Below, in pieces: positions 51,417 to 62,637 of a stretch of DNA of 64,000 nt. The DNA comes from Nitriliruptoraceae bacterium (GTDB lineage: Bacteria; Actinomycetota; Nitriliruptoria; Nitriliruptorales; Nitriliruptoraceae). The stretch is from NCBI GenBank assembly GCA_007133465.1, contig SLMP01000004.1, positions 1-64,000 of the forward strand, given 5' to 3'. The position numbers and the translations under genes were made by a program. The notes beneath the pieces were generated by a model. It made no database searches. It was not told where the DNA came from and was given only the letters and a program-made list of their open reading frames with translations. Position 1 is the first letter of the stretch, and each line of letters starts with the position of its first letter.

Positions 51417-52204
51417 GCGCGGCCCGGACCACGGTCCCGCGGCGGCCACCGCTGCTGCTCCTCCCGCCGTCGAAGGGCAAGGCCGAGGGCGGCAACGGTC
51501 CCGCCTACGCCACCACGCTGGCGGCTGGCGACCACCCGCTCGCCGCCCCGCGGCAGCAGGTCCTCACGGCGCTCCTCGCGGCGGCGCCGGCACTCGCCGA
51601 CGGCCCGCTGGCACGCCTCGCCGGCGTCCGGGCCCGCGACGTCGACCTCGCACGCGAGCTGTTGACCTCCCTGCCCGACGCGCCGACCCTGCCGGCCCGC
51701 CGGCGGTACACCGGCGTCGTCCACGGCAACGCCGGCCTCGCCGAGCTGACGCCGGATACGGCTCGGGCGGAGGTCCTGATCGTCTCCCCGCTGCTCGGCC
51801 TGGCCGGGCTGGACGAGCCGGTCCCGCACTACCGGCTGGAGCTCGGTGCGAGCGTCCCGGGCCTCGGCGGGCTCGCGACGTTCTGGCGCGACCGGCTCGC
51901 GACCCACCTCGCCGGGGTGACGGCCGGCCGGCGCGTCTGGGACCTGCTGCCCGGCGAGCACGCCCGGGTCTGGCCCCCGGCCTCCCGCGGCGACGCGGCC
52001 GTGGTCGCCGCGCGGTTCGTGCGTCCGGACGGGCGCGCCGCGAACGCCGCCCGCACGAAGGTCGCGAAGGGCCGCCTGGCCGCGTACCTGCTCGCCCACC
52101 CCGATGCGGAGCCGGCGACCGGCGACGCGGCGGAGGTGCTCGGCGCCGGCTGGGAGCTCGACCGCGCGGGAGGGGCGCTGGTCGCGACCTGGACCGGCGC
52201 CTGA
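51413..52204 (+). CDS. yaaA: Peroxide stress protein YaaA/DUF328 family
   Basis: Cytosolic protein of about 263 residues of the YaaA family, linked in E. coli to limiting free iron and DNA damage under peroxide. The family signature LLLPPSKGKAEGG lies near the N-terminus, then VVHGNAGLAELTPDTARAE, SPLLGLAGLDEPVPHYRLE and VWDLLPGEHARVW. The GTG at 51413 overlaps the previous stop, with CGGAGG just upstream. Regulation by peroxide is known for E. coli only; no OxyR-like site is seen here. Confidence 0.85.
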   Translation: MSAARTTVPRRPPLLLLPPSKGKAEGGNGPAYATTLAAGDHPLAAPRQQVLTALLAAAPALADGPLARLAGVRARDVDLARELLTSLPDAPTLPARRRYTGVVHGNAGLAELTPDTARAEVLIVSPLLGLAGLDEPVPHYRLELGASVPGLGGLATFWRDRLATHLAGVTAGRRVWDLLPGEHARVWPPASRGDAAVVAARFVRPDGRAANAARTKVAKGRLAAYLLAHPDAEPATGDAAEVLGAGWELDRAGGALVATWTGA

Positions 52205-52233
52205 CGCGCGCGCGTCCGCCGCAGCCGGTCCGC

Positions 52234-53055
52234 TCAGCCCTCCGAGGTCACGAAGTCGATGAGGCGCTCGACCGCCCCGATCAGCGCACGGTCGAGGTCC
52301 CGCCACCCGCTGACCGACGCCCGCACGTGCCGCCACAGCTCGTCCGGGTCGGCGAAGCCGAGCCGACGCGCGACCCCGTCCTTCCACGGCTCGCCCTTCG
52401 GCACGTCCGGCCAGGCGGCGAACCCCAGCACCTCGGGACGCACGGCCGCCCAGACGTCGACGAACGGGTGGCCGGTCACGAGCACGTGCGGATGCTGGAC
52501 GGCAGCCGCCAGCCGCGCCTCCTTGCTCCCCGGTACGAGGTGGTCGAGCAGCACCCCGAGGCGCCGGTTCGGCCCGGGGCCGTGCGCCCGGACGACCCCC
52601 GCGAGGTCGTCGGCGCCGTGCAGCACCTCGACGACGACGCCCTCGACGCGCAGGTCGTCGCCCCACACCCGCTCGACGAGCTCCGCGTCGTGGATGCCCT
52701 CGACCAGCACCCGCGCGGCGCGGGCGACCCGGGCCGGCGCCGACGGCACCGCCAGCGAGCCGGAGGCCGTCGTGGCCGGCGCCTCCGGGGGTGGGGGCGA
52801 CGCCGGCGGCGGGGGCACCAGCGTGACCGGGCGATCGGCGACGAGGAACGCCCCCGGGTGCAGCTCGAAGCGGCGCTCGCGCCCGCGCCGGTCGCGCAGC
52901 ACGACCGAGGACGCGTCGCACCGGACGATCGCGCCGACGAAGGTGCCGGTGGCCACCTCGACGACGAGCCCGGGCTCGGCCGGGACCTCGGGCACGACGC
53001 GCCGGTGTGCCCGCGGGTCGGCGAGGACGTCACGGCCGTAGCGGTCGCGGCTCAT
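52234..53055 (-). CDS. DUF3097 protein
   Basis: Cytosolic protein of 273 residues, family DUF3097, typical of actinobacteria and of unknown function. The N-terminal half has a small beta domain (GLVVEVATGTFVGAIVRCDA), then a Pro-rich linker, then a conserved C-terminal domain with VLVEGIHDAELVERVWGDDL, LGVLLDHLVPGSKEARLAAA and HVLVTGHPFVDVWAAVRP. The VEGIHDAEL pattern resembles a Toprim-like acidic site, suggesting nucleic-acid or nucleotide chemistry; this is inference. Its ATG overlaps the stop of the lipoate-ligase-like gene by four bases. Confidence 0.85.
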   Translation of the reverse strand: MSRDRYGRDVLADPRAHRRVVPEVPAEPGLVVEVATGTFVGAIVRCDASSVVLRDRRGRERRFELHPGAFLVADRPVTLVPPPPASPPPPEAPATTASGSLAVPSAPARVARAARVLVEGIHDAELVERVWGDDLRVEGVVVEVLHGADDLAGVVRAHGPGPNRRLGVLLDHLVPGSKEARLAAAVQHPHVLVTGHPFVDVWAAVRPEVLGFAAWPDVPKGEPWKDGVARRLGFADPDELWRHVRASVSGWRDLDRALIGAVERLIDFVTSEG

Positions 53056-53852
53056 GGCCGTGCGGCCGGCGACGGGGTCGTCACGCCCAGCGGGTCGACG
53101 AGGTGCTCCACCGCGAGCGCGCGGGCCAGCGCGAGCGTCGCCGGGTCCAGCGACCACGGCGCGAGGTCGTGGGTGGCAGCGAAGGCGGCCGCGATGGCGG
53201 CCCGGACCTCCTCCCACGTGACGGACACCTCGTCGGCCACCGCGCCGGTCACCGCCGGGTCCCACGCGAGCCCCATGGCGTCGTGCACGTCGGCGAGGAC
53301 CGCGACCACGGCGGGGGCGTCGTCGACCACCACGACCCCGCCCGTGTGGGCGCCGCGGCGCAACAGCCGCTGCCCGACGCCGGCCAGCTTCACCGCCCCG
53401 CGGGCGTTGACGGACCAGTCGCCGGGGCAGTACTCGCCCGGCACGGCGCCGACGCGGGCGTCCACCCCGAGCGCCACGAAGGCGTCGCGCAACGCCTCGG
53501 CCATGACCCGGAACCGCGGCGTGATGCCGGTCGCCGGCGGGTCCGCCGGCTCGGCCAGCGCGAAGGCGATCGTCGCCGGCGTGAACACCGCCGGACGGCC
53601 GCCGGCCAGCCGCAGCACGGCTGCGAAGCCGTGGTCGTGGGCCGCCGCGACCGCCTCGGCGAACCCGGGGGAGCGGGCGTCGCGGGCGCTGAACGCGACC
53701 ACACGGGGCGGGCGGGACAACCGCAGTGTCGCGGGCAGCTCACCGGCGTCGACCCGCTGCAGCAGCGCGCGGGAGACCGCCGTGTCCCCGGCGGGGCCGG
53801 CCCGCGTCGGGTCGACGTCGTCGAGGCAGAGCCGCAGCGGCGGTCGCGCCAC
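53052..53852 (-). CDS. Lipoate/biotin protein ligase-like protein
   Basis: Protein of the BPL_LplA_LipB fold, 266 residues. The substrate loop reads LRLAGGRPAVFTPATIAFAL (corresponding to RRSGGGAVYH-type loops), followed by PGEYCPGDWSVNARGAVKLA with the AMP-binding Lys in VKLAGVGQR. It probably attaches or transfers lipoate or an octanoyl group to dehydrogenase subunits, but the altered first loop makes the substrate uncertain. The GTG at 53852 lies two bases after the pepN stop and the gene overlaps DUF3097 by four bases, so the three form an operon. Confidence 0.8.
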   Translation of the reverse strand: MARPPLRLCLDDVDPTRAGPAGDTAVSRALLQRVDAGELPATLRLSRPPRVVAFSARDARSPGFAEAVAAAHDHGFAAVLRLAGGRPAVFTPATIAFALAEPADPPATGITPRFRVMAEALRDAFVALGVDARVGAVPGEYCPGDWSVNARGAVKLAGVGQRLLRRGAHTGGVVVVDDAPAVVAVLADVHDAMGLAWDPAVTGAVADEVSVTWEEVRAAIAAAFAATHDLAPWSLDPATLALARALAVEHLVDPLGVTTPSPAARP

Positions 53853-53854
53853 GT

Positions 53855-56509
<2,655 letters not shown>

Positions 56510-56581
56510 GGCGCCTCGGAGGGGTCCGGGAAGGCGGGGAGGTGACGCGCCGCGGTCGGTGACGCGTCCGTGCGGCGGAGG

Positions 56582-57412
56582 CTACTGCGCACGGTCCTCG
56601 GGCCGCGCCGGTGGCGCACCCGGGTCGTCCCCGGCCGCCGGCGGTGACAGGGGTGCCCCGTGCCGGCCGGCGCCGGCACGGAAGGCCGCCACCCCCTCGG
56701 CCATCCCCCCGGCCGCGATCGCGGCGACCCCCCGGTCGTGCTCCCGCAGGAGCGCCTCCGGCAGCGGCGCATCGAAGGCGGCCAGGGCGGAGGCGCGGTC
56801 GGCGAGCATCGTCGTGCGCGGCAGCGCCGCCAGCTCCTCGGCCAGGGCGATCGCGGCCGCCGCCGCGGTGCCCGGCGGAACCACCCGGGAGGCCAGTCCC
56901 ATCGCCCGCGCCTCCTCGGCGCCGACGGCGCGCCCGGTCAGGACCAGGTCCAGGGCACGGCCGAGGCCGATCAGGCGGGGGAGGCGCACGGTGCCGCCGT
57001 CGATCAACGGGACCCCCCAACGGCGGCAGAAGACCCCCAGCACGGCGTCCGCCGCCACGACCCGCAGGTCGCACCACAGCGCGAGCTCGAGCCCGCCGGC
57101 CACGGCGTGCCCCTCGATCGCGGCGACGAACGGCGTCGCGAGCTCCAGGCGCGTCGGCCCCATCGGTGCGCGCTCGGAGCGTTCCAGCCGGTTGCGTCGG
57201 TCCGGATCCTCCAGCGCGTGCAGGTCGGCGCCCGCACAGAACGTGCCTCCGGCGCCCGCGAGGACCCCGACCGCCACCTCGGGGTCGGCGTCGAGCTGGC
57301 GTACCGCCGCCTCGAGGGCCTCGGCGGCCGGGCGGTCCACGGCGTTGCGCACGTCCGGCCGGTCGAGCCAGACGACGCCGACCCGGCCGAGCTGCTCGAT
57401 CCGGACGCTCAC
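56582..57412 (-). CDS. Enoyl-CoA hydratase/isomerase family protein
   Basis: Crotonase-fold enzyme of 276 residues. The oxyanion-hole motifs are present: GGTFCAGADLHAL and AAIEGHAVAGGLELALWCDL. The catalytic Glu pair of true hydratases is only partly evident: the second position falls in CRRWGVPLIDGGTVRLPRLI, where Asp and Gly occupy places often taken by Glu, so hydratase activity is not certain. The GTG at 57412 follows GAGGCACC. The frame remains open far upstream through the acyl-CoA synthetase region, which is an antisense artefact. It diverges from the acyl-CoA synthetase gene, a natural partner in fatty-acid breakdown. Confidence 0.85.
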   Translation of the reverse strand: MSVRIEQLGRVGVVWLDRPDVRNAVDRPAAEALEAAVRQLDADPEVAVGVLAGAGGTFCAGADLHALEDPDRRNRLERSERAPMGPTRLELATPFVAAIEGHAVAGGLELALWCDLRVVAADAVLGVFCRRWGVPLIDGGTVRLPRLIGLGRALDLVLTGRAVGAEEARAMGLASRVVPPGTAAAAAIALAEELAALPRTTMLADRASALAAFDAPLPEALLREHDRGVAAIAAGGMAEGVAAFRAGAGRHGAPLSPPAAGDDPGAPPARPEDRAQ

Positions 57413-57742
57413 GGTGCCTCGAGACGGTCGGGGGAGCGACGCTAGCGTCCGCCGGCGGCACGGTCGCAGCCACACGGTCCCGGCGGCCGCGAGCTCCGCC
57501 GGGGGACGTCGTGTTGCCCGCAGACCGGGGAACCTGCCCGTGCAGGTTGCTAGGCTCGGCCCGAGGCCGTGCGACCCGACGAGCCGCCAAGGGAACGTGA
57601 CCGATCGTTTGGGCGGAGGCGAGGGCCAGCACGGACAGAACCCAGGCACCGCGTCATCACCGGTCACCGACCGGGCAGCAGGCGCCGTGCACCAGGTCCC
57701 GGGTGCCCAGCGTGCACCCGGCCACGAGGGAGAGCAGCCAGC
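57413..57742. other. Divergent promoter region, enoyl-CoA hydratase / acyl-CoA synthetase
   Basis: About 330 bases without a gene. It contains an 18-base inverted repeat at 57531-57548 and a TAGGCT -10-like hexamer at 57551-57556 directed at the synthetase. No other structure is recognised. Confidence 0.45.
57531..57548. promoter_or_regulatory. Inverted repeat, candidate operator upstream of acyl-CoA synthetase
   Basis: AACCTGCCCGTGCAGGTT has seven-base arms (AACCTGC and GCAGGTT) around four bases. It sits immediately before a TAGGCT hexamer that could be a -10 box, so a dimeric repressor (TetR or FadR-like regulators control such genes) could block the promoter. No regulator gene is adjacent. 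Confidence 0.4.
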
Positions 57743-59539
57743 ATGCAGGAGTACACCAGCCCGGGAGAGGTCCAGATCTCCCCCCAGGAGAACCTCACGG
57801 CGTCGTTGTGGAAGGCCGCCGCCGAGCACCCCGACCGCCCGATCGTGGCGGTCCGGGTCGGAGACGGGTTCGTCAACTGGACCACGCGACAGTTCGTCGA
57901 CGAGGTCAAGGGCGTCGCGAAGGGCCTGATGGCCGCGGGGGTGGAGAAGGGCGACACGGTCTGCATCCATTCCGCCACGTGCGTGGAGTGGACCATCCTC
58001 GACTACGCGATCTGGGCGGCCGGTGGCGTGACCGTGCCGATCTACGAGACCTCCTCCGCGGAGCAGATCGACTGGATCGTCACCGACTCCGGCGCCAAGC
58101 TCCTCGTGACCCAGGATGCGGCGCTGAAGTCCGTGGTCGACGAGGTCGCGGCGAACCTCCCCGGTCTCGAGCAGGTGCTCGTGATCGCGGACGGCGCGCT
58201 CGAGACGCTCAAGCAACAGGGTGCACACCTCAGCGACGAGGACCTTGAGGCGCGTTCGGCCGCCGCGGTCGGCGACGACGTCGCGACGCTCGTGTACACC
58301 TCGGGGACCACGGGCCGCCCCAAGGGCTGCGTGATCACCCACTACAGCTTCATCTGGGACGCGGAGCAGGCGGCCAAGGCGCTGCCGGAGATCCTCAAGC
58401 CGGGTGGCACGACGCTGTTCTTCCTGCCGCTCGCCCACATCTTCGCGCGCGTGATCCAGACCTCGAGCATCCGTCACGGCGTTGTCCTCGGCTACGCCTC
58501 GGGGATCCCGCAGCTGGTCGAGGAGCTCGGCATCTTCAAGCCGACCTTCCTGGTCGCCGTGCCGCGCATCTTCGAGAAGGTGTTCAACGGTGCCCGCCAG
58601 AAGGCGGTCGACGACGGCAAGGGCAAGATCTTCGACAAGGCCGCGCAGGTCGCGGAGGACTTCTCCCGCCAGTCCGAGTCCGGCAAGCCCGCGTTCTTCA
58701 CCAAGCTGCTGCACGGGATCTTCGACAAGCTCGTCTACTCCAAGCTCCGGGCCGTGATGGGTGGCCAGGTCACCTACGCGGTGTCGGGCGGGGCCGCGCT
58801 CGGTGAGCGCCTGAGCCACTTCTACAACGGCATCGGCGTGACGATCCTCGAGGGCTACGGGCTGACGGAGACCACCGCCGGCCACTGCATCGGCCGGGTC
58901 ACCGCGTCGCGGATCGGCACCGTCGGGCAGCCCCTGCCGGGTGCCTCCGTCAAGATCGCCCCGGACGGGGAGATCATGCTCAAGGGCGGCAACATCTTCC
59001 GCGGGTACCACAACAACCCGGAGGCGACCGCGGAGGTCATGACCGATGACGGCTGGTTCCACAGCGGTGACCTCGGGGAGATCGTCGGCAACGGCTTCGT
59101 CAAGATCACCGGGCGGAAGAAGGAACTGATCGTCACCGCCGGCGGCAAGAACGTCGCGCCCGCGGTGCTCGAGGACCGGATGCGCTCGCACGCGCTGGTC
59201 AGCCAGTCGATGGTGATCGGCGACGGCCAGCCCTTCATCGCCGCGCTGATCGCGATCGACGCGGAGTCGTTCCCGACCTGGGCCGCCGCCAACGGCAAGG
59301 AAGGCAAGTCGGTCGCCGACCTGGTCGACGACGCGGACCTCAAGGCGGAGATCCAGCACGCGATCGACGAGGCCAACCAGGCGGTCTCGAAGGCCGAGTC
59401 GATCCGCACCTTCAAGATCCTGCCGGAGGACTTCGAGGTCGGCGTCGAGCTGAGCCAGAAGATGTCGGTCAAGCGCCACGTCGTCACGGAGAAGTACAAG
59501 GACGTGATCGACGACATCTACGCGGACGTCAAGCGCTGA
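57743..59539 (+). CDS. fadD: Long-chain acyl-CoA synthetase (FadD15-like)
   Basis: AMP-forming ligase activating fatty acids to acyl-CoA, 598 residues. The P-loop is LVYTSGTTGRPKGCVITH, the acyl-binding gate region includes FFLPLAHIFARV, the adenine motif is LEGYGLTETTAG, and the hinge and C-terminal motifs are DGWFHSGDLGEI and ITGRKKELIVTAGGKNVAP. The sequence is closest to the FadD15 type common in actinobacteria. GAGGGAGAG lies before the ATG at 57743. A strong hairpin terminator follows 20 bases after the stop. Confidence 0.93.
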   Translation: MQEYTSPGEVQISPQENLTASLWKAAAEHPDRPIVAVRVGDGFVNWTTRQFVDEVKGVAKGLMAAGVEKGDTVCIHSATCVEWTILDYAIWAAGGVTVPIYETSSAEQIDWIVTDSGAKLLVTQDAALKSVVDEVAANLPGLEQVLVIADGALETLKQQGAHLSDEDLEARSAAAVGDDVATLVYTSGTTGRPKGCVITHYSFIWDAEQAAKALPEILKPGGTTLFFLPLAHIFARVIQTSSIRHGVVLGYASGIPQLVEELGIFKPTFLVAVPRIFEKVFNGARQKAVDDGKGKIFDKAAQVAEDFSRQSESGKPAFFTKLLHGIFDKLVYSKLRAVMGGQVTYAVSGGAALGERLSHFYNGIGVTILEGYGLTETTAGHCIGRVTASRIGTVGQPLPGASVKIAPDGEIMLKGGNIFRGYHNNPEATAEVMTDDGWFHSGDLGEIVGNGFVKITGRKKELIVTAGGKNVAPAVLEDRMRSHALVSQSMVIGDGQPFIAALIAIDAESFPTWAAANGKEGKSVADLVDDADLKAEIQHAIDEANQAVSKAESIRTFKILPEDFEVGVELSQKMSVKRHVVTEKYKDVIDDIYADVKR

Positions 59540-59559
59540 GCACGACCTGCGCACGGACC

Positions 59560-59586
59560 GGAGCCCCCGCCGCTGGCGGGGGCTCC
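59560..59586. terminator. Rho-independent-like hairpin between convergent genes
   Basis: A perfect 12-base inverted repeat (GGAGCCCCCGCC at 59560-59571 and its complement at 59575-59586) with a three-base loop. It lies 20 bases after the acyl-CoA synthetase stop and about 40 before the convergent ABC1 kinase stop, so it can serve both. The following bases are not a T run, as is usual for high-GC actinobacterial terminators. Confidence 0.8.
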
Positions 59587-59624
59587 GTCGTGGGCGGGGG
59601 TCGCGCGCACACGCGACCCGCCGG

Positions 59625-61034
59625 TCAGGCGGGGGGCTCGACGCGAGGGGTGCGCCCGCGCCACCAGGCCGCGTCGAGTTCCCCGAGCGGGGTCGCCGGC
59701 GGGGCGGCGTCGTCGAGGTACTCGTCGCGGATCGCCGCCCAGTCGTTCGACGCGCCGAGCCGCGCGAGCACCGAGTACAGCCCCCACTGGATGCGGTTGA
59801 GCAGCAGGTAGTCGGGCGGGAGGTTGAGCCGACGCAGCACGTCGTTGTAGCGGCTGCGCGGGTCGGTGGTCGAGCGCAGGACCTCCGCGGCGAACTCCGG
59901 GGTGAACTCGAAGGGCTGCTCGGCCAGCACCGGGTAGGTGTAGAGCCGGAACCAGTCGTAGACGACGCCCTCGTCGACGACCGCGTTGCGGGGCAGGAAG
60001 CCGGCGTGCCGGAGCTCCGCGATGGTGCCGTCCCGGTCACCGTGCGCGACCGCCTGCTCGATCGCGCGCATCGACGCGTAGCGCTCGCGCGTGAACATCT
60101 TCACCGACCCGTAGTCGAGGAAGGCGATGCGCACACCGCCGTCCGCGGCCGTGCCCGGCGCCTCGACGAGGTAGTTGCCCGGGTGCGGGTCACCGTTGAA
60201 CAACCGGAACCGTCCGATCGACCCGAAGGCGTACCGGAAGACGATCTCCGCGACCCGCTGCCGCTCCGCCCGGTCGCCGTGCTTCGCGATGTCGTCGAAG
60301 CGGCGGCCCTGGACCCGTTCGGACACGAGCACGCGGGTGCGGCACAGCTCGCCGACGATGTCCGGCACGTGGATGAACGGGTGGCCCGCGTAGCGGTTGG
60401 CGAACGCCCGCTGGTACTGCGCCTCGCGCTCGTAGTCGAGTTCGTCGCTGATCCGCTCCCGCAGCTCGTCGAGCAGCGGCCCGATCTCCTGGTTGGGCGC
60501 CACCAGGCGCGCGAGCGGCACGAAGCTCTCCGCGTTACGGAGATCAGCCTGCACGGCCTCCGCGACCCCCGGGTACTGGATCTTCACGACCACGTCGCGG
60601 CCGTCGTGCAGCTTCGCCGCGTGCACCTGCCCGATCGAGGCGGCCGCCAGCGGCTGCCGGTCGAACGACGCGAAGACCTCCTCCGCCGGTGCGCCGTAGT
60701 CCTGCTCGATGACCGCGGCGATCGCGTCCGCGTCGAAGGCCGGCGCCGCGTCGCGCAGCTGGGCGAGCGCCTCGTGGTAGGTGTTCTTCACCCCCGGGGG
60801 CAGGTCGAGGTCGACGAAGCTGAGCAGCTGCCCCAGCTTCATCGCGGCGCCCTTCATGTCGCCGAGCACCTCGGCGAGGTGGGCGGCCAGCGCCTCGTGT
60901 ACCTCGTCGTCGTCACCGCCGCGGCCGGCGAGCTGCCGGGCCTTGACACCGGCGATGCCCCCGGCGCCGCGGATGCCCGTCCGGGCGAGCCGGGTCCCGC
61001 GGTCGAGCCGTCCGCCCAGTCCCTTGCGCGCCAC
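59625..61034 (-). CDS. ABC1/UbiB-family atypical kinase (AarF/ADCK-like)
   Basis: Protein-kinase-like ATPase of 469 residues. Family hallmarks: the KxGQ region GAAMKLGQLLSFVDLDLPPG, the Ala-rich loop AAASIGQVHAA in place of a Gly-rich loop, the catalytic Lys in VVVKIQYPGV, the catalytic loop LFNGDPHPGNYLV and the metal motif FLDYGSVK. Such proteins support quinone or lipid metabolism; actinobacteria use menaquinone, so the target is uncertain. The GTG or ATG start at 61034 begins MARKGLGGR. It converges with the acyl-CoA synthetase gene and lies about 60 bases after a small Cys-rich protein gene. Confidence 0.9.
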   Translation of the reverse strand: MARKGLGGRLDRGTRLARTGIRGAGGIAGVKARQLAGRGGDDDEVHEALAAHLAEVLGDMKGAAMKLGQLLSFVDLDLPPGVKNTYHEALAQLRDAAPAFDADAIAAVIEQDYGAPAEEVFASFDRQPLAAASIGQVHAAKLHDGRDVVVKIQYPGVAEAVQADLRNAESFVPLARLVAPNQEIGPLLDELRERISDELDYEREAQYQRAFANRYAGHPFIHVPDIVGELCRTRVLVSERVQGRRFDDIAKHGDRAERQRVAEIVFRYAFGSIGRFRLFNGDPHPGNYLVEAPGTAADGGVRIAFLDYGSVKMFTRERYASMRAIEQAVAHGDRDGTIAELRHAGFLPRNAVVDEGVVYDWFRLYTYPVLAEQPFEFTPEFAAEVLRSTTDPRSRYNDVLRRLNLPPDYLLLNRIQWGLYSVLARLGASNDWAAIRDEYLDDAAPPATPLGELDAAWWRGRTPRVEPPA

Positions 61035-61096
61035 GTCAGTTCACCTCGGTCGTCGGCCCAGCGTACGGTTCGTGCCGGGCGAGGTCGCCGGGTGGG

Positions 61097-61285
61097 TCAC
61101 TCCGCGTCCTCGGCGAGCGGGTTGCCCTCGGCGTGGGCCTGTTCGAGGCGCTGGCCGAGCTCGCGCCGGCGCTCCTCGGAGAGGCAGGCGCAGCCGACCT
61201 CGTAGGGTCCGTAGTGCCGGACGTCCATCCGGTGGGTCGGGCAGGCGGCGACCTCCAGACGGGTGATGGGCTGGCTGCGTGGCAC
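61097..61285 (-). CDS. Small Cys/His-containing hypothetical protein
   Basis: A 62-residue protein starting at a GTG (61285) behind GAGGAGGCCGCC, an excellent ribosome site. The sequence has CPTHRMDVRHYGPYEVGCAC in the middle, a Cys-x2-His with a later Cys-x-Cys that could bind a metal, and a charged helical C-terminus (SEERRRELGQRLEQAHAEGN). I do not recognise a family. It lies between ychF and the ABC1 kinase gene on the same strand. Confidence 0.65.
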   Translation of the reverse strand: MPRSQPITRLEVAACPTHRMDVRHYGPYEVGCACLSEERRRELGQRLEQAHAEGNPLAEDAE

Positions 61286-61362
61286 GGCGGCCTCCTCGGT
61301 GCGGTGGGACGGGGGACGGTGACCGGGCCCGGGACCTGGCGGCGTCCGGTCCGGCACGGGGT

Positions 61363-62454
61363 TCAGACGTTGAAGCGGAAGTGGATCACGTCACCGTCCG
61401 CGACGAGGTAGTCCTTGCCCTCGATGCGGAGGCGTCCGGCATCGCGCGCGGCGGCCTCGGAGCCGAGCGCCGCGTAGTCGTCGTAGGAGATGACCTCCGC
61501 GCGGATGAAGCCTCGCTCCAGGTCGGTGTGGATCTCCCGGGCCGCCCGCGGGGCGGTCGAGCCCGCCGGCAGGGTCCAGGCGCGGGTCTCCTTCGGGCCG
61601 GCCGTGAAGAAGGTGAGCAGGCCGAGCAGCGCGTAGGCGCGCTCGACGAGCCGTTCGAGACCCGAGCGCTCCAGCCCGAGCGACGCGAGGTACTCCCCAC
61701 GCTCCTCGGTGGGCAACTCCGCGAGCTCGGCCTCCACCTGGGCGGAGATCACGATCACCTCGGCGCCTTCGCGGGCGGCGACGGCGCGCACCGCCGCGAC
61801 GTGCTCGTTGCCGTCCGGCAGGTCCTGTTCGGCGACGTTGGCGGCGTACAGGACGGGCTTGGCCGTGAGCAGCGACAGCTCGCGGGCGAGCGTCGCGGCC
61901 AGGTCGCCGGTGAACGTGCGCGCGACGTGACCCTCGGCGAGGTGGTCGCGCAGCGCCGTGACCTGGGCGAGCTCGCGGACGAGGTCCTTGTCGCCGCCCT
62001 TGGCCGCCCGCTGGCCGCGTTCGACCCGCTTCTCGGCCGTCTCGAGATCCTTGAGGACGAGCTCCGTGGTGATCACCTCGATGTCGCGGACCGGGTCGAC
62101 GCTGCCGGCGACGTGGACCACGTCCGGGTTCTCGAAGCACCGCACGACGCTGCAGATCGCGTCGACCTCGCGGATGTGGGCGAGGAACTGGTTGCCGAGC
62201 CCCTCGCCGCGCGACGCACCGGCGACCAGACCGGCGATGTCGACGACCTCGATCGCGGTGGCGACCACCCGGGCGGAGCGGGCCAACGCACCGAGGTGCT
62301 CCAGCCGCGGGTCGGAGATCGGGACCACGCCGACGTTCGGGTCGATCGTGGAGAAGGGGAAGTTGGCGGCATCGGCGCCCGCCTGGGAGACGGCGTTGAA
62401 CAACGTCGACTTGCCGACGTTGGGCAGGCCTACGAGGCCGACCTGGAGCGCCAC
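61363..62454 (-). CDS. ychF: YchF/OLA1-type translation-associated ATPase
   Basis: Obg-family P-loop protein of 363 residues that hydrolyses ATP and binds ribosomes. G1 is GLPNVGKSTLFNAVSQ, G3 is VDIAGLVAGASRGEGLGN (no Gln after the G3 Gly, as usual in YchF), and the unusual G4 position reads YAANVAE (NxxE), which explains ATP rather than GTP preference. The C-terminal TGS domain covers the last 85 residues and ends DGDVIHFRFNV. The start is a GTG at 62454. Universal housekeeping gene. Confidence 0.95.
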   Translation of the reverse strand: MALQVGLVGLPNVGKSTLFNAVSQAGADAANFPFSTIDPNVGVVPISDPRLEHLGALARSARVVATAIEVVDIAGLVAGASRGEGLGNQFLAHIREVDAICSVVRCFENPDVVHVAGSVDPVRDIEVITTELVLKDLETAEKRVERGQRAAKGGDKDLVRELAQVTALRDHLAEGHVARTFTGDLAATLARELSLLTAKPVLYAANVAEQDLPDGNEHVAAVRAVAAREGAEVIVISAQVEAELAELPTEERGEYLASLGLERSGLERLVERAYALLGLLTFFTAGPKETRAWTLPAGSTAPRAAREIHTDLERGFIRAEVISYDDYAALGSEAAARDAGRLRIEGKDYLVADGDVIHFRFNV

Positions 62455-62637
62455 GGCAGCGTCCTTGCGGAGAAGAGGTGCGACAGGAGAGGTACGGGGA
62501 GCCGCGTGCGACGGAGGAGCGGACCGTATGGGCTCGGCCGGCGAGCGTAGCGGAGCCGGCCGAGTGCCCGGTGACGGGGGTCACCGACCGTCGGCCGCGA
62601 ACCGGCGGCGGGTGACGCTGCGGTAGCGTCCGTGGGC

